64,000 bases of DNA from DAIDKA01 sp963708865 (GTDB taxonomy: Bacteria > Pseudomonadota > Gammaproteobacteria > Steroidobacterales > Steroidobacteraceae): positions 14,970-78,969 of the forward strand of contig CAVPUC010000007.1 of NCBI GenBank assembly GCA_963708865.1, in the 5' to 3' direction. How positions within the stretch are numbered: position 1 is the first letter of the stretch; every line of letters begins with the position of its first letter. Positions 54,692 through 63,909 of the stretch are shown in pieces. Position numbers and translations under genes: made by a program. The notes below the pieces were generated by a model. The model did not search any database. It saw nothing but the letters and a program-made list of their open reading frames with translations, and was not told the origin of the DNA.

Positions 54692-55525
54692 TCAGTTGGG
54701 ATTTCGCACGTCGGGCGATGCATCATGCGTGTTACCGAAGGGCGGGATTCGCCGGGCAGTAAGGGTGCAAGTCGCGGGAACCGGGCCGGTAGGCGTGTCG
54801 ATTTGCACCACGTCTCCCGCCGATTTTCCAACACAGGCAGCGTCGGCACGCTGATTTGCAAACGTCCTGAAGTGCTCTCCGCCATTGCTGCCACCGCCGC
54901 TAGAGTCAGTGCTAGCACCGACGCCGTAGGCGCTGGTACTGCCAATGGTAACGGTGCTCGCGGGTGCGTGAGAGCCGGTTTTGGCTCCTCCCCCAAACAA
55001 TCTTGGGAAGCCATGGTCATCATCAAGGAACTGCAGCGATTGTTGAAAGTGGGCCGTGTCGGCCGATCTCTCCGTGGGATTGGGCGGCAACGCTTGACCG
55101 ACCGCTGTATAGAGATAATTGTTGACAAAGAAAATCGCGATGTCGGAGCGGCTGCCGTCGCTTTCAGTAATAGTCAATTCCCTTCCGTGGTTCCGGTTGA
55201 CCCGGGCGCCGGTATTAGCGTTCACTTTTCCCCTCGCGCTGAACGATTTCGCGGTTTCGCCAATTGTGCTCAGCGCGTCGGCGTTTGTGCTTGAATAATT
55301 CACGACGCTTAAGGTGTATTGGACGCCATTCTGTCGAACAACAAAGCGTGTTACCGATAGAGTTACGCCGACAGCGTTTTTGAATTTGCTCGTCTGCACA
55401 TCTGGGACACCAGGAAACTGAATGGCAAATCCGGGGTCAGGATAGGTGTACGTCTGCCACTCCTGGGCGTGTGCCGCGCCGGAGATCACCAGACCGGCAA
55501 TTAGAACCCCAGATAGTCCCTGCAT
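54692..55525 (-). CDS. Secreted protein with PsbP/DUF1795-like domain
   Basis: The product is 277 residues from the ATG at 55525, which follows GGAGAAAG and begins a signal peptide (GVLIAGLVISGAAHAQE). The N-terminal half (WQTYTYPDPGFAIQFPGVPDV, RFVVRQNGVQYTLSVVNYSS, FFVNNYLYTAVGQALP, FQQSLQFL) resembles small secreted PsbP-like domains. A Ser/Gly linker leads to a short C-terminal module ending in a Pro/Asn stretch. The function is unknown. The longer open frame to 55825 adds only low-quality sequence. Confidence 0.65.
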   Translation of the reverse strand: MQGLSGVLIAGLVISGAAHAQEWQTYTYPDPGFAIQFPGVPDVQTSKFKNAVGVTLSVTRFVVRQNGVQYTLSVVNYSSTNADALSTIGETAKSFSARGKVNANTGARVNRNHGRELTITESDGSRSDIAIFFVNNYLYTAVGQALPPNPTERSADTAHFQQSLQFLDDDHGFPRLFGGGAKTGSHAPASTVTIGSTSAYGVGASTDSSGGGSNGGEHFRTFANQRADAACVGKSAGDVVQIDTPTGPVPATCTLTARRIPPFGNTHDASPDVRNPN

Positions 55526-55619
55526 AGACTTTCTCCGCAAGAAGGACTGAGCTCTTGTCCAAGCTCGTTGCTGCGCGATACGTAATTCAGATTGTGCTGA
55601 GTTCGGCCTCGGTCTTCCA

Positions 55620-55970
55620 CTACTGTGCCGGGCGAGCCTTGAAGGAGGGGTAGCAAGCTGCACAAGTCGTTGATGCCCTATCCGATAGGGCTCCGGCGAT
55701 CCGCGCCGCTGCGAGGTCGAAGGGGAGGATTCGAGGGCTGTAAAGATGCACCAGCGTCTCCAGCCATTCGCGCAAGCGGGCGGCCTTTCGTGTCGAGCCT
55801 TGGCGTTTTGACTTGGCGATCCCATCCTCGATTTCCGCCATCGTCACGACCGACACGTAGAGCCGCTCCGAGTTGCGGTCCAGCCACGCAATGAGCTGAG
55901 AGATGGCCTGCGCTTTCGCGGGCGCGCCGGCCGGTAGGACGTCAGTGTCAACGAGGAAGCGGTCGCTCAT
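55620..55970 (-). pseudogene. vapC: VapC-type PIN toxin, C-terminally truncated
   Basis: The frame gives FLVDTDVLPAGAP (first acidic active-site residue), YVSVVTMAEIEDGIAKSKRQGS (second) and ILPFDLAAARIAGALSDRA. It then loses similarity and stops. The usual third segment with DALIAATA and the C-terminal acidic residue is missing, so nuclease activity is doubtful. The start overlaps the antitoxin gene by four bases. Total about 116 residues. Confidence 0.75.
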
Positions 55971-56209
55971 AACCCCACATCGCGCAGCGGTGCCGGTGAT
56001 CGCTGCGGTACACCATCTTCTCCAAGCGGCGTAGCCATGAGCAATCGCCCAAACGAAGGTACTCCCGACAGTCGCTCCCATTCTTCGTAGGACAGCAGCA
56101 CCGCCTCCCGTTTGCCGTGGCGGGTGATGATCGAGGGCTTACCTTGCACGGCATCGTCTACGACAGTCGAGAGTTTCGCCTTGGCATCTTTCAGTTGGAT
56201 TTTTCGCAT
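55967..56209 (-). CDS. Phd/YefM-family antitoxin
   Basis: The 80-residue protein starts MRKIQLKDAKAKLSTVVDDAVQ and continues PSIITRHGKREAVLLSYEEWERL, the Phd/YefM DNA-binding fold. The C-terminal region (about 53-80) would bind and neutralise the VapC-type partner encoded downstream with a four-base overlap. A perfect palindrome upstream is a likely autoregulatory operator. Confidence 0.87.
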   Translation of the reverse strand: MRKIQLKDAKAKLSTVVDDAVQGKPSIITRHGKREAVLLSYEEWERLSGVPSFGRLLMATPLGEDGVPQRSPAPLRDVGL

Positions 56210-56218
56210 GTCTTGCCC

Positions 56219-56241
56219 AATATGACTACTATAGTCATATT
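56219..56241. promoter_or_regulatory. Palindromic operator upstream of the Phd antitoxin
   Basis: AATATGAC and GTCATATT form a perfect 8-bp inverted repeat with a 7-base AT-rich spacer, ten bases before the antitoxin ATG. A minus-strand TTGACT (56244-56249) beside it suggests a promoter overlapped by the operator, as is usual for autoregulated toxin-antitoxin pairs. Confidence 0.6.
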
Positions 56242-56249
56242 GTAGTCAA

Positions 56250-56718
56250 AGTCTGTCGAAGAGCCACATCCGCCACCAGGTGCGTCGCAGCCCGGTCCAT
56301 AGTTTCAGGTTGTGTGAAATCCGTGTGATTACCCTGTGCTTCCATGTGCTTCCATGTGCTCTCGTGGGCAAATTCGGGGTGCCAACGGGCGCCCGCCTTG
56401 GCTTGGACTCGTCTAGCAGCGATGTCTCCCCGACGCAAACCTCTCGTCGCGGGACCAGGATGGCGGCAGATGGATCCAGGTATCGCGCTGCTACCATTTT
56501 TCCGAATCGATGATGGCGATGCCGCGCCGAGCGGCCTCGCGCTCCAATTCCGTATCGGGCGGCGGGGGTTAATTGCGCCAACGGATCGCGGATTCGATAG
56601 AGCAAGGGGTGCGTCGAGAAGGTTCGCCACTTTGCCAACGGACATAGGGGAATAGCACTGGGCGGCTCGCTGGACATGATGTTCTAGCGACGGGCGTCAC
56701 CGCTCCTCTATCCCTCTC
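56250..56718. other. Gene-free stretch in the island
   Basis: Short overlapping frames on both strands show no family features. A tandem of about 11 bases (CTTCCATGTGCT, then TTCCATGTGCTC) at 56339-56361 is the only small repeat seen. No gene is called. Confidence 0.4.
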
Positions 56719-58101
56719 TCAATCCTGCGTGTGCCCGGGCTGCCCCTTCATTTTTTGGAATACCGGCGGAAGCTCCTTGTGCTTGAAGACGGCAAACTTT
56801 GCCTGTGCCTTCCCGAATCGGTTGCGCATTTCTTCGGCCACTTCGGGGTGAGAGGAGGCGACACTGTAGCTCTCCGACGGGTCGTCCTTCATGTCGTAGA
56901 GTTCGGTGTACCCCATCCTCGCAAATGGGACGAGGCCGACACTTCGATAGTAGGCCCCGGAGATATATTTCCAGCGCTGGGTGCGGATGCCGACAACGTC
57001 CTCGTTATCGAAAAGGACGATTTCGTCGTGCGGGGATGGACCACCGCGCCGCAGAACGTCTCCGATGTCCCGTCCGTCGAGCACGATGTCCTCAGGAAGT
57101 GGCTGGCCCGCCATTGCGCAGAAGGTCGGTAGGATATCAATACCGGAGACAATGGAATTCACGCGCCGATTGGCCGGAATCACTTCGAGCTGCCGAGCAA
57201 TGAATGGTACTCGATAGCCGCCATCGAACGCCGCACCTCCCTTCCGGTCGCGCAGACCTCCGGTCGATCCTTCGAACCATGGGCCGTTATCAGAGGTGAA
57301 GATTACGAGTGTGTCGCGCTCAATATTCAACTCTCGGAGCTTGGCGAGCAACCGGCCGACAATCGAGTCGATTTCGACAACTACGTCTCCGTAAGCTCCG
57401 CCTGCCGTCGTCCCGACAAAGGGAGGGTGAGGATACTCAGGCAAGTGGGGCGCACTCAGGGCGAGCTCGACGAAAAAGGGGACGCCCTTGTTCTGCTCGA
57501 TGAAGAGCTCGGCATGCGCATAGAACTGTTGCTGTAGCTGTGGGTAATCAACAGGGAAGTTGACGACGTCGTTCGACCCTGCATGACTCTCATACAGCGA
57601 GAGCGGCTTCATGTCATGGCTGTACGGAATTCCGAAGAAGTGATCGAATCCGTGCTGCGTCGGGGGCCAATACGGAGCGATGTGCCCGAGATGCCACTTG
57701 CCGAACAACCCGGTCGCGTAGTGCGGCTTGAGCGCCTTGGCGATCGTGACTTCAGAAACTGGCAGACCTCGGGTGTCATCCTGCATGATGACTTCGTAGC
57801 CTAGGCCTGTTCGAATTGGATAACGCCCGGTCAACAAACCCGCCCGGGAAGGCGTGCAAAGATTTGCCGGCGCATAGTAATTCGTCAGCACCGTACCCTC
57901 CCGCGCAAGGCGGTCGACGTTCGGTGTTTTGAAAAGCTGACCGCCAAATGAGGTCAGGTCACCGTATCCAAGATCGTCGCATAGGACGATAATGAAATTC
58001 GGTGGACGCCCTGAAGCCGCTGCAGTCGCCGCAGTCAGCGTGCCGCTGGCAGCCATCGCGGTACCCGCCGACAAGCTCTTCAGCACAGTTCGTCGATCCA
58101 T
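56719..58101 (-). CDS. TAT-exported sulfatase (formylglycine type)
   Basis: The enzyme should hydrolyse sulfate esters in the periplasm. The 460-residue protein starts MDRRTVLKSLSAGTAMAA, a twin-arginine-like (RRTVLK) signal. The catalytic motif CTPSR (Cys 82, to be converted to formylglycine) is followed by AGLLTGRYPIRTGLG. Metal-binding residues lie in VLCDDLGYGD and FTSDNGPWFEGSTGG. The C-terminal domain is typical of arylsulfatase A-like enzymes. No dedicated maturase is in the window. The substrate is unknown. Confidence 0.9.
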   Translation of the reverse strand: MDRRTVLKSLSAGTAMAASGTLTAATAAASGRPPNFIIVLCDDLGYGDLTSFGGQLFKTPNVDRLAREGTVLTNYYAPANLCTPSRAGLLTGRYPIRTGLGYEVIMQDDTRGLPVSEVTIAKALKPHYATGLFGKWHLGHIAPYWPPTQHGFDHFFGIPYSHDMKPLSLYESHAGSNDVVNFPVDYPQLQQQFYAHAELFIEQNKGVPFFVELALSAPHLPEYPHPPFVGTTAGGAYGDVVVEIDSIVGRLLAKLRELNIERDTLVIFTSDNGPWFEGSTGGLRDRKGGAAFDGGYRVPFIARQLEVIPANRRVNSIVSGIDILPTFCAMAGQPLPEDIVLDGRDIGDVLRRGGPSPHDEIVLFDNEDVVGIRTQRWKYISGAYYRSVGLVPFARMGYTELYDMKDDPSESYSVASSHPEVAEEMRNRFGKAQAKFAVFKHKELPPVFQKMKGQPGHTQD

Positions 58102-58283
58102 TGTCGTCTTTCCTTTTCAGGGCGTCGGGAGCACCACGAACTTCTCGCCCATTCTGCCTGCTCGGGGGGCGGCAACGCTGTGGGACTTTTGCGGGCGAGT
58201 TGTGCTCAGGTATGCTTCGTGGTGCCAGATGCAACGGACACCCTTTGGCAAGTTGTTGAATTTACTAAATCATTGTCTCTTGA

Positions 58284-58334
58284 ACGGCACTCATAATGCC
58301 GGGGTCGAGGGTTCGATTCCCTCCCTTTCCACCA
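58284..58334 (+). repeat. 51-bp direct repeat, right copy (tRNA 3' part only)
   Basis: This copy is identical to 53955-54005 and lacks the acceptor 5' half, so it is not a functional tRNA. It marks the right end of the island. Confidence 0.85.
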
Positions 58335-58339
58335 TCCAG

Positions 58340-58640
58340 TTGAGGGTCCGTTCCGGTCACATCGGTAACGGCTATTGCGGGCACATCGGTGACACCCTGG
58401 CGCCGAAGGGGTTCTTGGCGCTGGTGACCCGGTCCGTTTCCGGCTCGAAGAACCCCAGACCGTACTGCATAAAGCTCACCCGCACACCCGCTTCCCGCTG
58501 ATCTAAGATCCCCAGTTTCTGCCCGGCAAAGACGGTGCCGAGGGTGATCTTGCGGTTACCGATGCCCGCCCAGCCGCAGGTTCGTGGAGGTAATACGGCG
58601 CTCGTGAAGGAGTCTTTCCGGGTGCGATAAGCCCCCTATA
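58340..58640 (-). pseudogene. Second IS481-like transposase C-terminal relic
   Basis: The minus strand in broken frames reads about HERRITST, GNRKITLGTVFAGQKLGI, VSFMQYGLGFFEPETGRVTS and KNPFGARVSPM. It is homologous to the relic at 54030-54540 but clearly diverged, so it is not a recent copy. It directly follows the right tRNA repeat. Confidence 0.72.
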
Positions 58641-58712
58641 GGAGCTCAGGGTAGTTGCTGTTCATTGACGCAGGATAAATGCCAGCGCCACTATGGCTTT
58701 GGAGCCATCGGT

Positions 58713-60104
58713 ATGCGGATAATGAGCACAAACGACTTCGTTTCAACCGATGAAATCCGGACCCGCTTCTCGACGACGGTGTCCAGCATGTATCGGCGGG
58801 AAGTCCCACCATACGGCACGTTGCTGGACATCGTCTCCAACATAAACAACGCGACTTTGGACGCACAGCCAGGTTTGCGTCAGGCATTCGGCCCTGGCCA
58901 AGGGCGCCTTGAGATCGAACGCCACGGGGCGATCCGTCTCGGGACCGCAGAGGAGCTGTTCACCATCGGTCGGATGTTTGCCGTGATGGGCATGCAGCCG
59001 GTCGGCTACTACGATCTGTCCGTGGCAGGCGTTCCGGTCCACTCGACCGCGTTCAGGCCAGTCGCGGACGAGTCTCTTGCGAACAATCCGTTCAGGGTCT
59101 TCACCTCATTGCTGCGCCTAGACCTGCTCGCGGATTCGGACCTGCGGACCACGGCCGAGCGGCTGCTGAGCGCCCGAAGGATCTTCACCCGGCATGCGAC
59201 GGAACTTCTCAGAAGATTTGAGCAGCGTGGCGGCCTCGCGTCGGATGAGGCGGATGAGTTCGTCTTGGAATTGAGCAAGACATTCCGCTGGAACGGACGC
59301 ACCACGGTGTCCGCTGATGTCTATCAGAGGCTTCACCGCGCCCATCGCCTGCTTGCAGATGTGGTGTGCTTTAGAGGGCCGCACATCAACCATCTCACGC
59401 CGCGCACGCTGGATATCGATGCTGTCCAGGCCGAAATGCCCCGCCGTGGGCTCGTTCCCAAGGAGGTCATCGAGGGCCCACCACGCCGGTCAGTGCCGAT
59501 CCTGTTACGGCAGACGAGTTTCAGGGCACTGCAGGAAAAGGTCCTCTTTGCCGGTAGTACCGCGGCTCTCGGCACCCATACCGCGCGGTTCGGTGAAGTC
59601 GAGCAGCGGGGAATGGCCCTGACCCGGCGCGGGCGGGAACTGTACGACACGCTGTTGCTTGGCGCGCACAAGACCGATACACCCGCTGCGGCAGCAGAAG
59701 ACCAGATCGGCAGGCTCAAAGACGCATTCCGCAGCTTTCCGGACGACGTTGATTCCATACGGCGTTCGAATCTGGGATTTTTCCGCTACTCGTTGACCCC
59801 CGGCGCAGAAGCCGCCGCCAGCAATGGCATCGCGGCCCGCTCCATCGATGAGCTGCTGGCGCAAGGGCTGGTGCACGCGGAGCCCATAACCTACGAGGAT
59901 TTTCTGCCGGTGAGTGCGGCGGGTATCTTCAATTCGAATCTTCACGATACGGCCTCAGAACACTACGACTCAGGTCCGAATAAGAGCGCATTTGAAATGG
60001 CCCTTGGCGTGCCGGTGCTTGATGAGCTCGCGCTCTACGAACTGACGCAGACCAAGTCGATCGAGGCACTTAACAGGCGCCTTGGGATGACGAGCGTTCT
60101 ATGA
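58713..60104 (+). CDS. DUF1338 family, 2-oxoadipate dioxygenase/decarboxylase-like
   Basis: DUF1338 (YdcJ/HglS) enzymes are Fe(II)-dependent and convert 2-oxoadipate to D-2-hydroxyglutarate in D-lysine breakdown. The protein is about 463 residues. Metal-site His segments are visible in VAGVPVHSTAFRP and RGPHINHLTPRTLDID, with a candidate Glu in FGEVEQRGMALTRRGRELYD. The ATG at 58713 follows GGAG; a TTG at 58665 is also open. No lysine-degradation neighbours are present, so the pathway role is inferred from the family. Confidence 0.83.
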   Translation: MRIMSTNDFVSTDEIRTRFSTTVSSMYRREVPPYGTLLDIVSNINNATLDAQPGLRQAFGPGQGRLEIERHGAIRLGTAEELFTIGRMFAVMGMQPVGYYDLSVAGVPVHSTAFRPVADESLANNPFRVFTSLLRLDLLADSDLRTTAERLLSARRIFTRHATELLRRFEQRGGLASDEADEFVLELSKTFRWNGRTTVSADVYQRLHRAHRLLADVVCFRGPHINHLTPRTLDIDAVQAEMPRRGLVPKEVIEGPPRRSVPILLRQTSFRALQEKVLFAGSTAALGTHTARFGEVEQRGMALTRRGRELYDTLLLGAHKTDTPAAAAEDQIGRLKDAFRSFPDDVDSIRRSNLGFFRYSLTPGAEAAASNGIAARSIDELLAQGLVHAEPITYEDFLPVSAAGIFNSNLHDTASEHYDSGPNKSAFEMALGVPVLDELALYELTQTKSIEALNRRLGMTSVL

Positions 60105-60901
60105 ATCAGCGAAGTACAGCAGGAGTGCCGATTCGCTCGCGGAAGGTTCGTGATCGTTTCAACGCTTTCCATCCTCTCATCGCAATCTTTCTACGCCTGC
60201 CGCAGACCTACTTCCACTGATTCTCGGCGATCGAGCCTGGCTTACCGCACGGTAATTCCGGTTGGTTCGGCCGCCTTTGCCGCGCCGCAGCACGCTGGAG
60301 CATGTGAAGAGCACCTCAGCGCACCGTCGACGCACAGCCCCCCGCGCCCAGACTTCCATGGTTCGATGCGCTCAACGGCTATTGAGCTAAGCGGCTCTAT
60401 TACCACGTTCGCAAATAACGGTTTGGCTTCTGCAGAGTACTAGCGGCGATCCGCGGACGGCTGGCATTCACCTAAGCCGCGCGTAGGCGTCGGCAACGAA
60501 TGCTGCCTTCAAGATCCCCGAATACCATCGTGGGGATGGTAGCGATACGCTATGTTTCCTAAGATTTTCTTACATTGCACTCGCGCATCCTCTGGCATCA
60601 TCGCGTCTGCGTTGCCAAGTACTACACGGCGCTCACGGGCAAATGAGTGTCTAGAAAGAGCGCACACCAGGTGGCTGAACGCGAAGCATGAAGCCACGTA
60701 AACGCGCGTCATAGATTTCGAACGTCTTTTGGTAGAGCGGTGGGGCTTGAAAGAAGCTTTGCTCCGATGAGTGCGTTGATCCACTCAACTGCTGAAAATC
60801 GAAGACCAACAGGGGCATTTGAAGGAATTTGGCCCTCGCTAATCGTCCTGACCAAGAGTAGCCGTAAGAACTTATCCTTGCGCTGGACGCAGAATCATCA
60901 A
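60105..60901. other. Intergenic region before the TonB receptor
   Basis: About 800 bases contain no supported gene. Frames on both strands are short and lack domain features. No terminator, RNA gene or operator could be assigned with confidence. The receptor promoter must lie in its last part. Confidence 0.45.
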
Positions 60902-63900
60902 ATGACTCAAGTTTCATTTGCCATCAAAGCCACTCGCCGGGCAATCCTCGTTGCATTGGCCACAACGATTGCATTGGCAGCGCTGCGACCCGCTTGCGCC
61001 GCTTCCGCTGGGCCGGACCCGTCGAGCCCGCCGGCAGCTCCCTCAGCGTCGGGCGCTGAGCAGGAGACGGATGCAGCCAATGGAAGAGGTCATCGTCGAG
61101 GCCGCTGCGCCTGGCGCCGTGATTGGTGACATTCCCCCCGAGAACCAACTCAATCCGGCGCAGATTGCCGCATACGGCGACAGCACGATCAACGATTTGC
61201 TCAACGATATTGCTCAGCAGACACAAAGCGATCAGGGTCGAGGCAACACGGCGCCGATCATCCTTGTCAATGGGAAGCGGGTGTCTGGCGTTAACGAAGT
61301 GGGGGACCTTCCGACCGAATCGATATTGCGTGTTGATATCCTGCCCGAGGAAGTGGCGTTGCGATATGGGTATGGCGCCCAGCAGAAGGTGGTCAACATC
61401 ATTCTGCGACGTAATTTTCGCGCTAAATTATTCGACCTCACCGGCAGCGAATCCACTGATGGTGGGGGTGAGTCCGACATGGCGGACGCGAACTACAGTC
61501 GCATCCATGACAATGACCGGGTGAATGTCGTGGCACGCGTACGAACACAGGAGTCCATTCTGGAAAGCGACCGCGGCGTATCATCGACCGCAGGCACGGT
61601 CAGCGATCCCACCGGTTCGATCGGCAATGATAGCGACGCCCGTACGCTCGAGCCGGCCACCAATACGTATTCACTGAATAGCGTTTTCGCCTACACGCTG
61701 TCGCAGGCCTTGCAAGGGTCGTTCAACGCCATGGCGACCTATCAAACCACGCGGGCCAAGGACGGCTTTCCGGCTGCCACCTTGGAGGTCCCGGCGGGCA
61801 CGCCATACGCACTCGAAGACGTTGACGCGACGGTCGATCGCTATCTTTCGGGTGCGACGTTACATCAAGATGCCAATAAGGGTACCGTCCATACCGGCGT
61901 GACGCTGAATGCGGACCTCCCCGACAAGTGGCGATTGTCGTTCATTGGCACCTATGACTACGGCGACGCGCTGACCGAGACGCAACGCACATACGAGACG
62001 GCCAATTTGCAGACGGCGATCAATGCCGGTCAGGTTAACCCCTATGGGGTATTGCCGCTGTCTCTGCTGGGCCCGCTTGGCCGCCAGGACGCGACGGCAA
62101 TCACCAATACCGGTAGCGGCAGTTTCCTGGCAAATGGCACGCTGTTTAAGGTGCGCGCCGGTAACGTCACGAGCAGCTTGCAGTTCGGTGCCAACTATAG
62201 CGATTTGGATGCGACCAGTACCGGTCTAGTCAGTTCAAGCTCTGCCCGCACGCAGGGGAACGAACAGATCAGCGTGGACTTTCCGCTCACCAGCCGTCTT
62301 AACCACGTTCTCGGCTTCCTTGGTGAAACCAGCGTCAATGTCACCGGGGGGGTGACTCAAGTATCCAGCTACGGTGATCTCAGCACTGTCGGCTATGGTC
62401 TGCATTGGATGCCGGTCTCGAGCTTGAGTTTTTTGGCGACGGTCAATCAGGACCACCAGGTGCCAACGCTGACGCAACTTGACGGTCCTCTGGTGGATAC
62501 GCCGAACATTCGCCTCTACGACTACGTGCTGGGGCAGACAGATACCGTAACTCAGATATCCGGTGGCAACTCGGATCTGAAGGCAGATGATCGCCACGTT
62601 TTCAAGCTCGGTGCGACATGGAACGCTATCGACAAGCCCAAGACTAAACTGAATTTTACCGCCAGCTACATTGATAGTGTGACGCGCAACGTGATCGGTT
62701 CGCTCACTACGGCGACCTCGGCAATTGAGGCGGCATTCCCGGATCAGTTTGTGCGCAACGACGATGATGAACTGATCGTGGTCGACGATCGCGCAGTGAA
62801 TTTCTCTCAGGAGTCGCGTCGCGATCTTCGCTGGGGGTTCAACCTTACCAAGGTACTGCGCGAGCCGACGCGGCCGCTACGTCCTCGTGGCGCAAGACCG
62901 CCAGCAGGCTTCGGTCCGCCAAATGGATTTCGTCAACGTCAGGCGGGCGGGATAGAGGGGCAGGCTAACCAAGTCAATGGTCAAGGCAACGGAGCGACCC
63001 CCGCGCAAGGTGCTGGACAAGACAACCGGCAAGCCAATGCGCAGCGCACCACCCCATGCAGTCCGCCGGGCGACGCAACAGCGACCGCTCCGGGCAACGG
63101 ACCAGGCGGCGCGCAGGGCAGCAGTACATGTAACGCGCAGAATTCGGCGGCCCAAGCCGGCCCCGGCAGCCGCAGACAGTTCCGCGCCGGGTTCTCCTCC
63201 CGCCCCCGCGGACTCGAACAGTCTGCAGGAGGTCGTGGTTAACGGCTCCCGTGCGACAGACCCCAGTCCATTCGGACCGCCCGGCGGCGGCGGCAGGGGA
63301 TTTGGTGGGCCGGGTGGTGGTGGTGGCGAGCGCGCAGGCGCACGCGCCGGCGCTTTGGGCGGTGGAGGGCCGCCGGGAGCCGGCGGACCGGGGAGCCGGG
63401 GAGGTGGACGCGGCGGCGGCGGCTTCGGCAGCGGTAATGGCGCACAGCTCGACATATCGCTCTATCACAGCTGGTATTTTATGGACACCGTGCGCCTGAC
63501 ACCTAGCAGTCCTCAGATTGATCTGCTCAATGGGGGATCGATAGGGGCGGGGGGCCAGCCCCGGCATCAGTTTCAATTCAACGCCGGGGTGATCGATAAC
63601 GGTATCGGCTTCAGAGTGTCTGGCGTCTGGACCAGTGCCACCACGGTGCTCGACAGTGGCAACGGCGAGGGCGCGCTCTACTACTCATCTTTACTAACCC
63701 TCGACGCCCGGTTGTTCGTCAATTTGCAGCAGCGCTTTTTGGGAAAGATATGGGCCAGAAACGCGCGCGTGACGCTGGCGTTGAGCAACGTCTTCAATAG
63801 GCGCGAGGACATTCACGACGCTGCCGGCGCGATACCGCAGATTTACCAGCCAGCGTTTCTTGATCCGTTCGGCCGCACCGTCGGAATCGCATTTCGCAAA

Positions 63901-63909
63901 CTGTTCTGA
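60902..63909 (+). CDS. TonB-dependent outer membrane receptor (two frameshifts as sequenced)
   Basis: The corrected product is about 1001 residues. The first frame (from ATG 60902) gives the signal peptide (ILVALATTIALAALRPACA). An extra A near 61078-61079 shifts to the main frame with EEVIVEAAAPG, a plug domain (ILVNGKRVSGVNEVGDLPTESILRVDILPEEVALRYGYGAQQKVVNIILRRNF) and the beta-barrel. An extra C in CCCC at 63161-63164 shifts to the last frame with LQEVVVNGSR, a glycine-rich stretch and barrel strands ending FGRTVGIAFRKLF, the terminal aromatic signature. The region of about 62870-63440 is a Pro/Gln/Gly-rich insertion inside the barrel. The ligand is unknown. Confidence 0.85.

Larger units (their letters stand above)
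53955..58334. mobile_element. 4.3-kb tRNA-bounded genomic island lacking an integrase
   Basis: The island is bounded by the 51-bp tRNA repeats. Contents from left to right: IS481-like transposase relic, secreted protein, truncated VapC, Phd antitoxin, about 480 bp with no gene, sulfatase. No integrase remains, so it is probably the residue of a larger element or was moved in trans. A second IS481-like relic lies just outside the right repeat. Cargo genes are all on the minus strand. Confidence 0.68.

Noticed and set aside
58284..58334. Second tRNA gene
   Set aside because: It has only the 3' part from before the anticodon stem. The upstream bases cannot form an acceptor stem or D-arm.
63280..63440. 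Repetitive GC-rich block that could be mistaken for a repeat array
   Set aside because: It is codon-level glycine repeats inside the TonB receptor frame, without regular repeat/spacer units, so it is not a CRISPR array.
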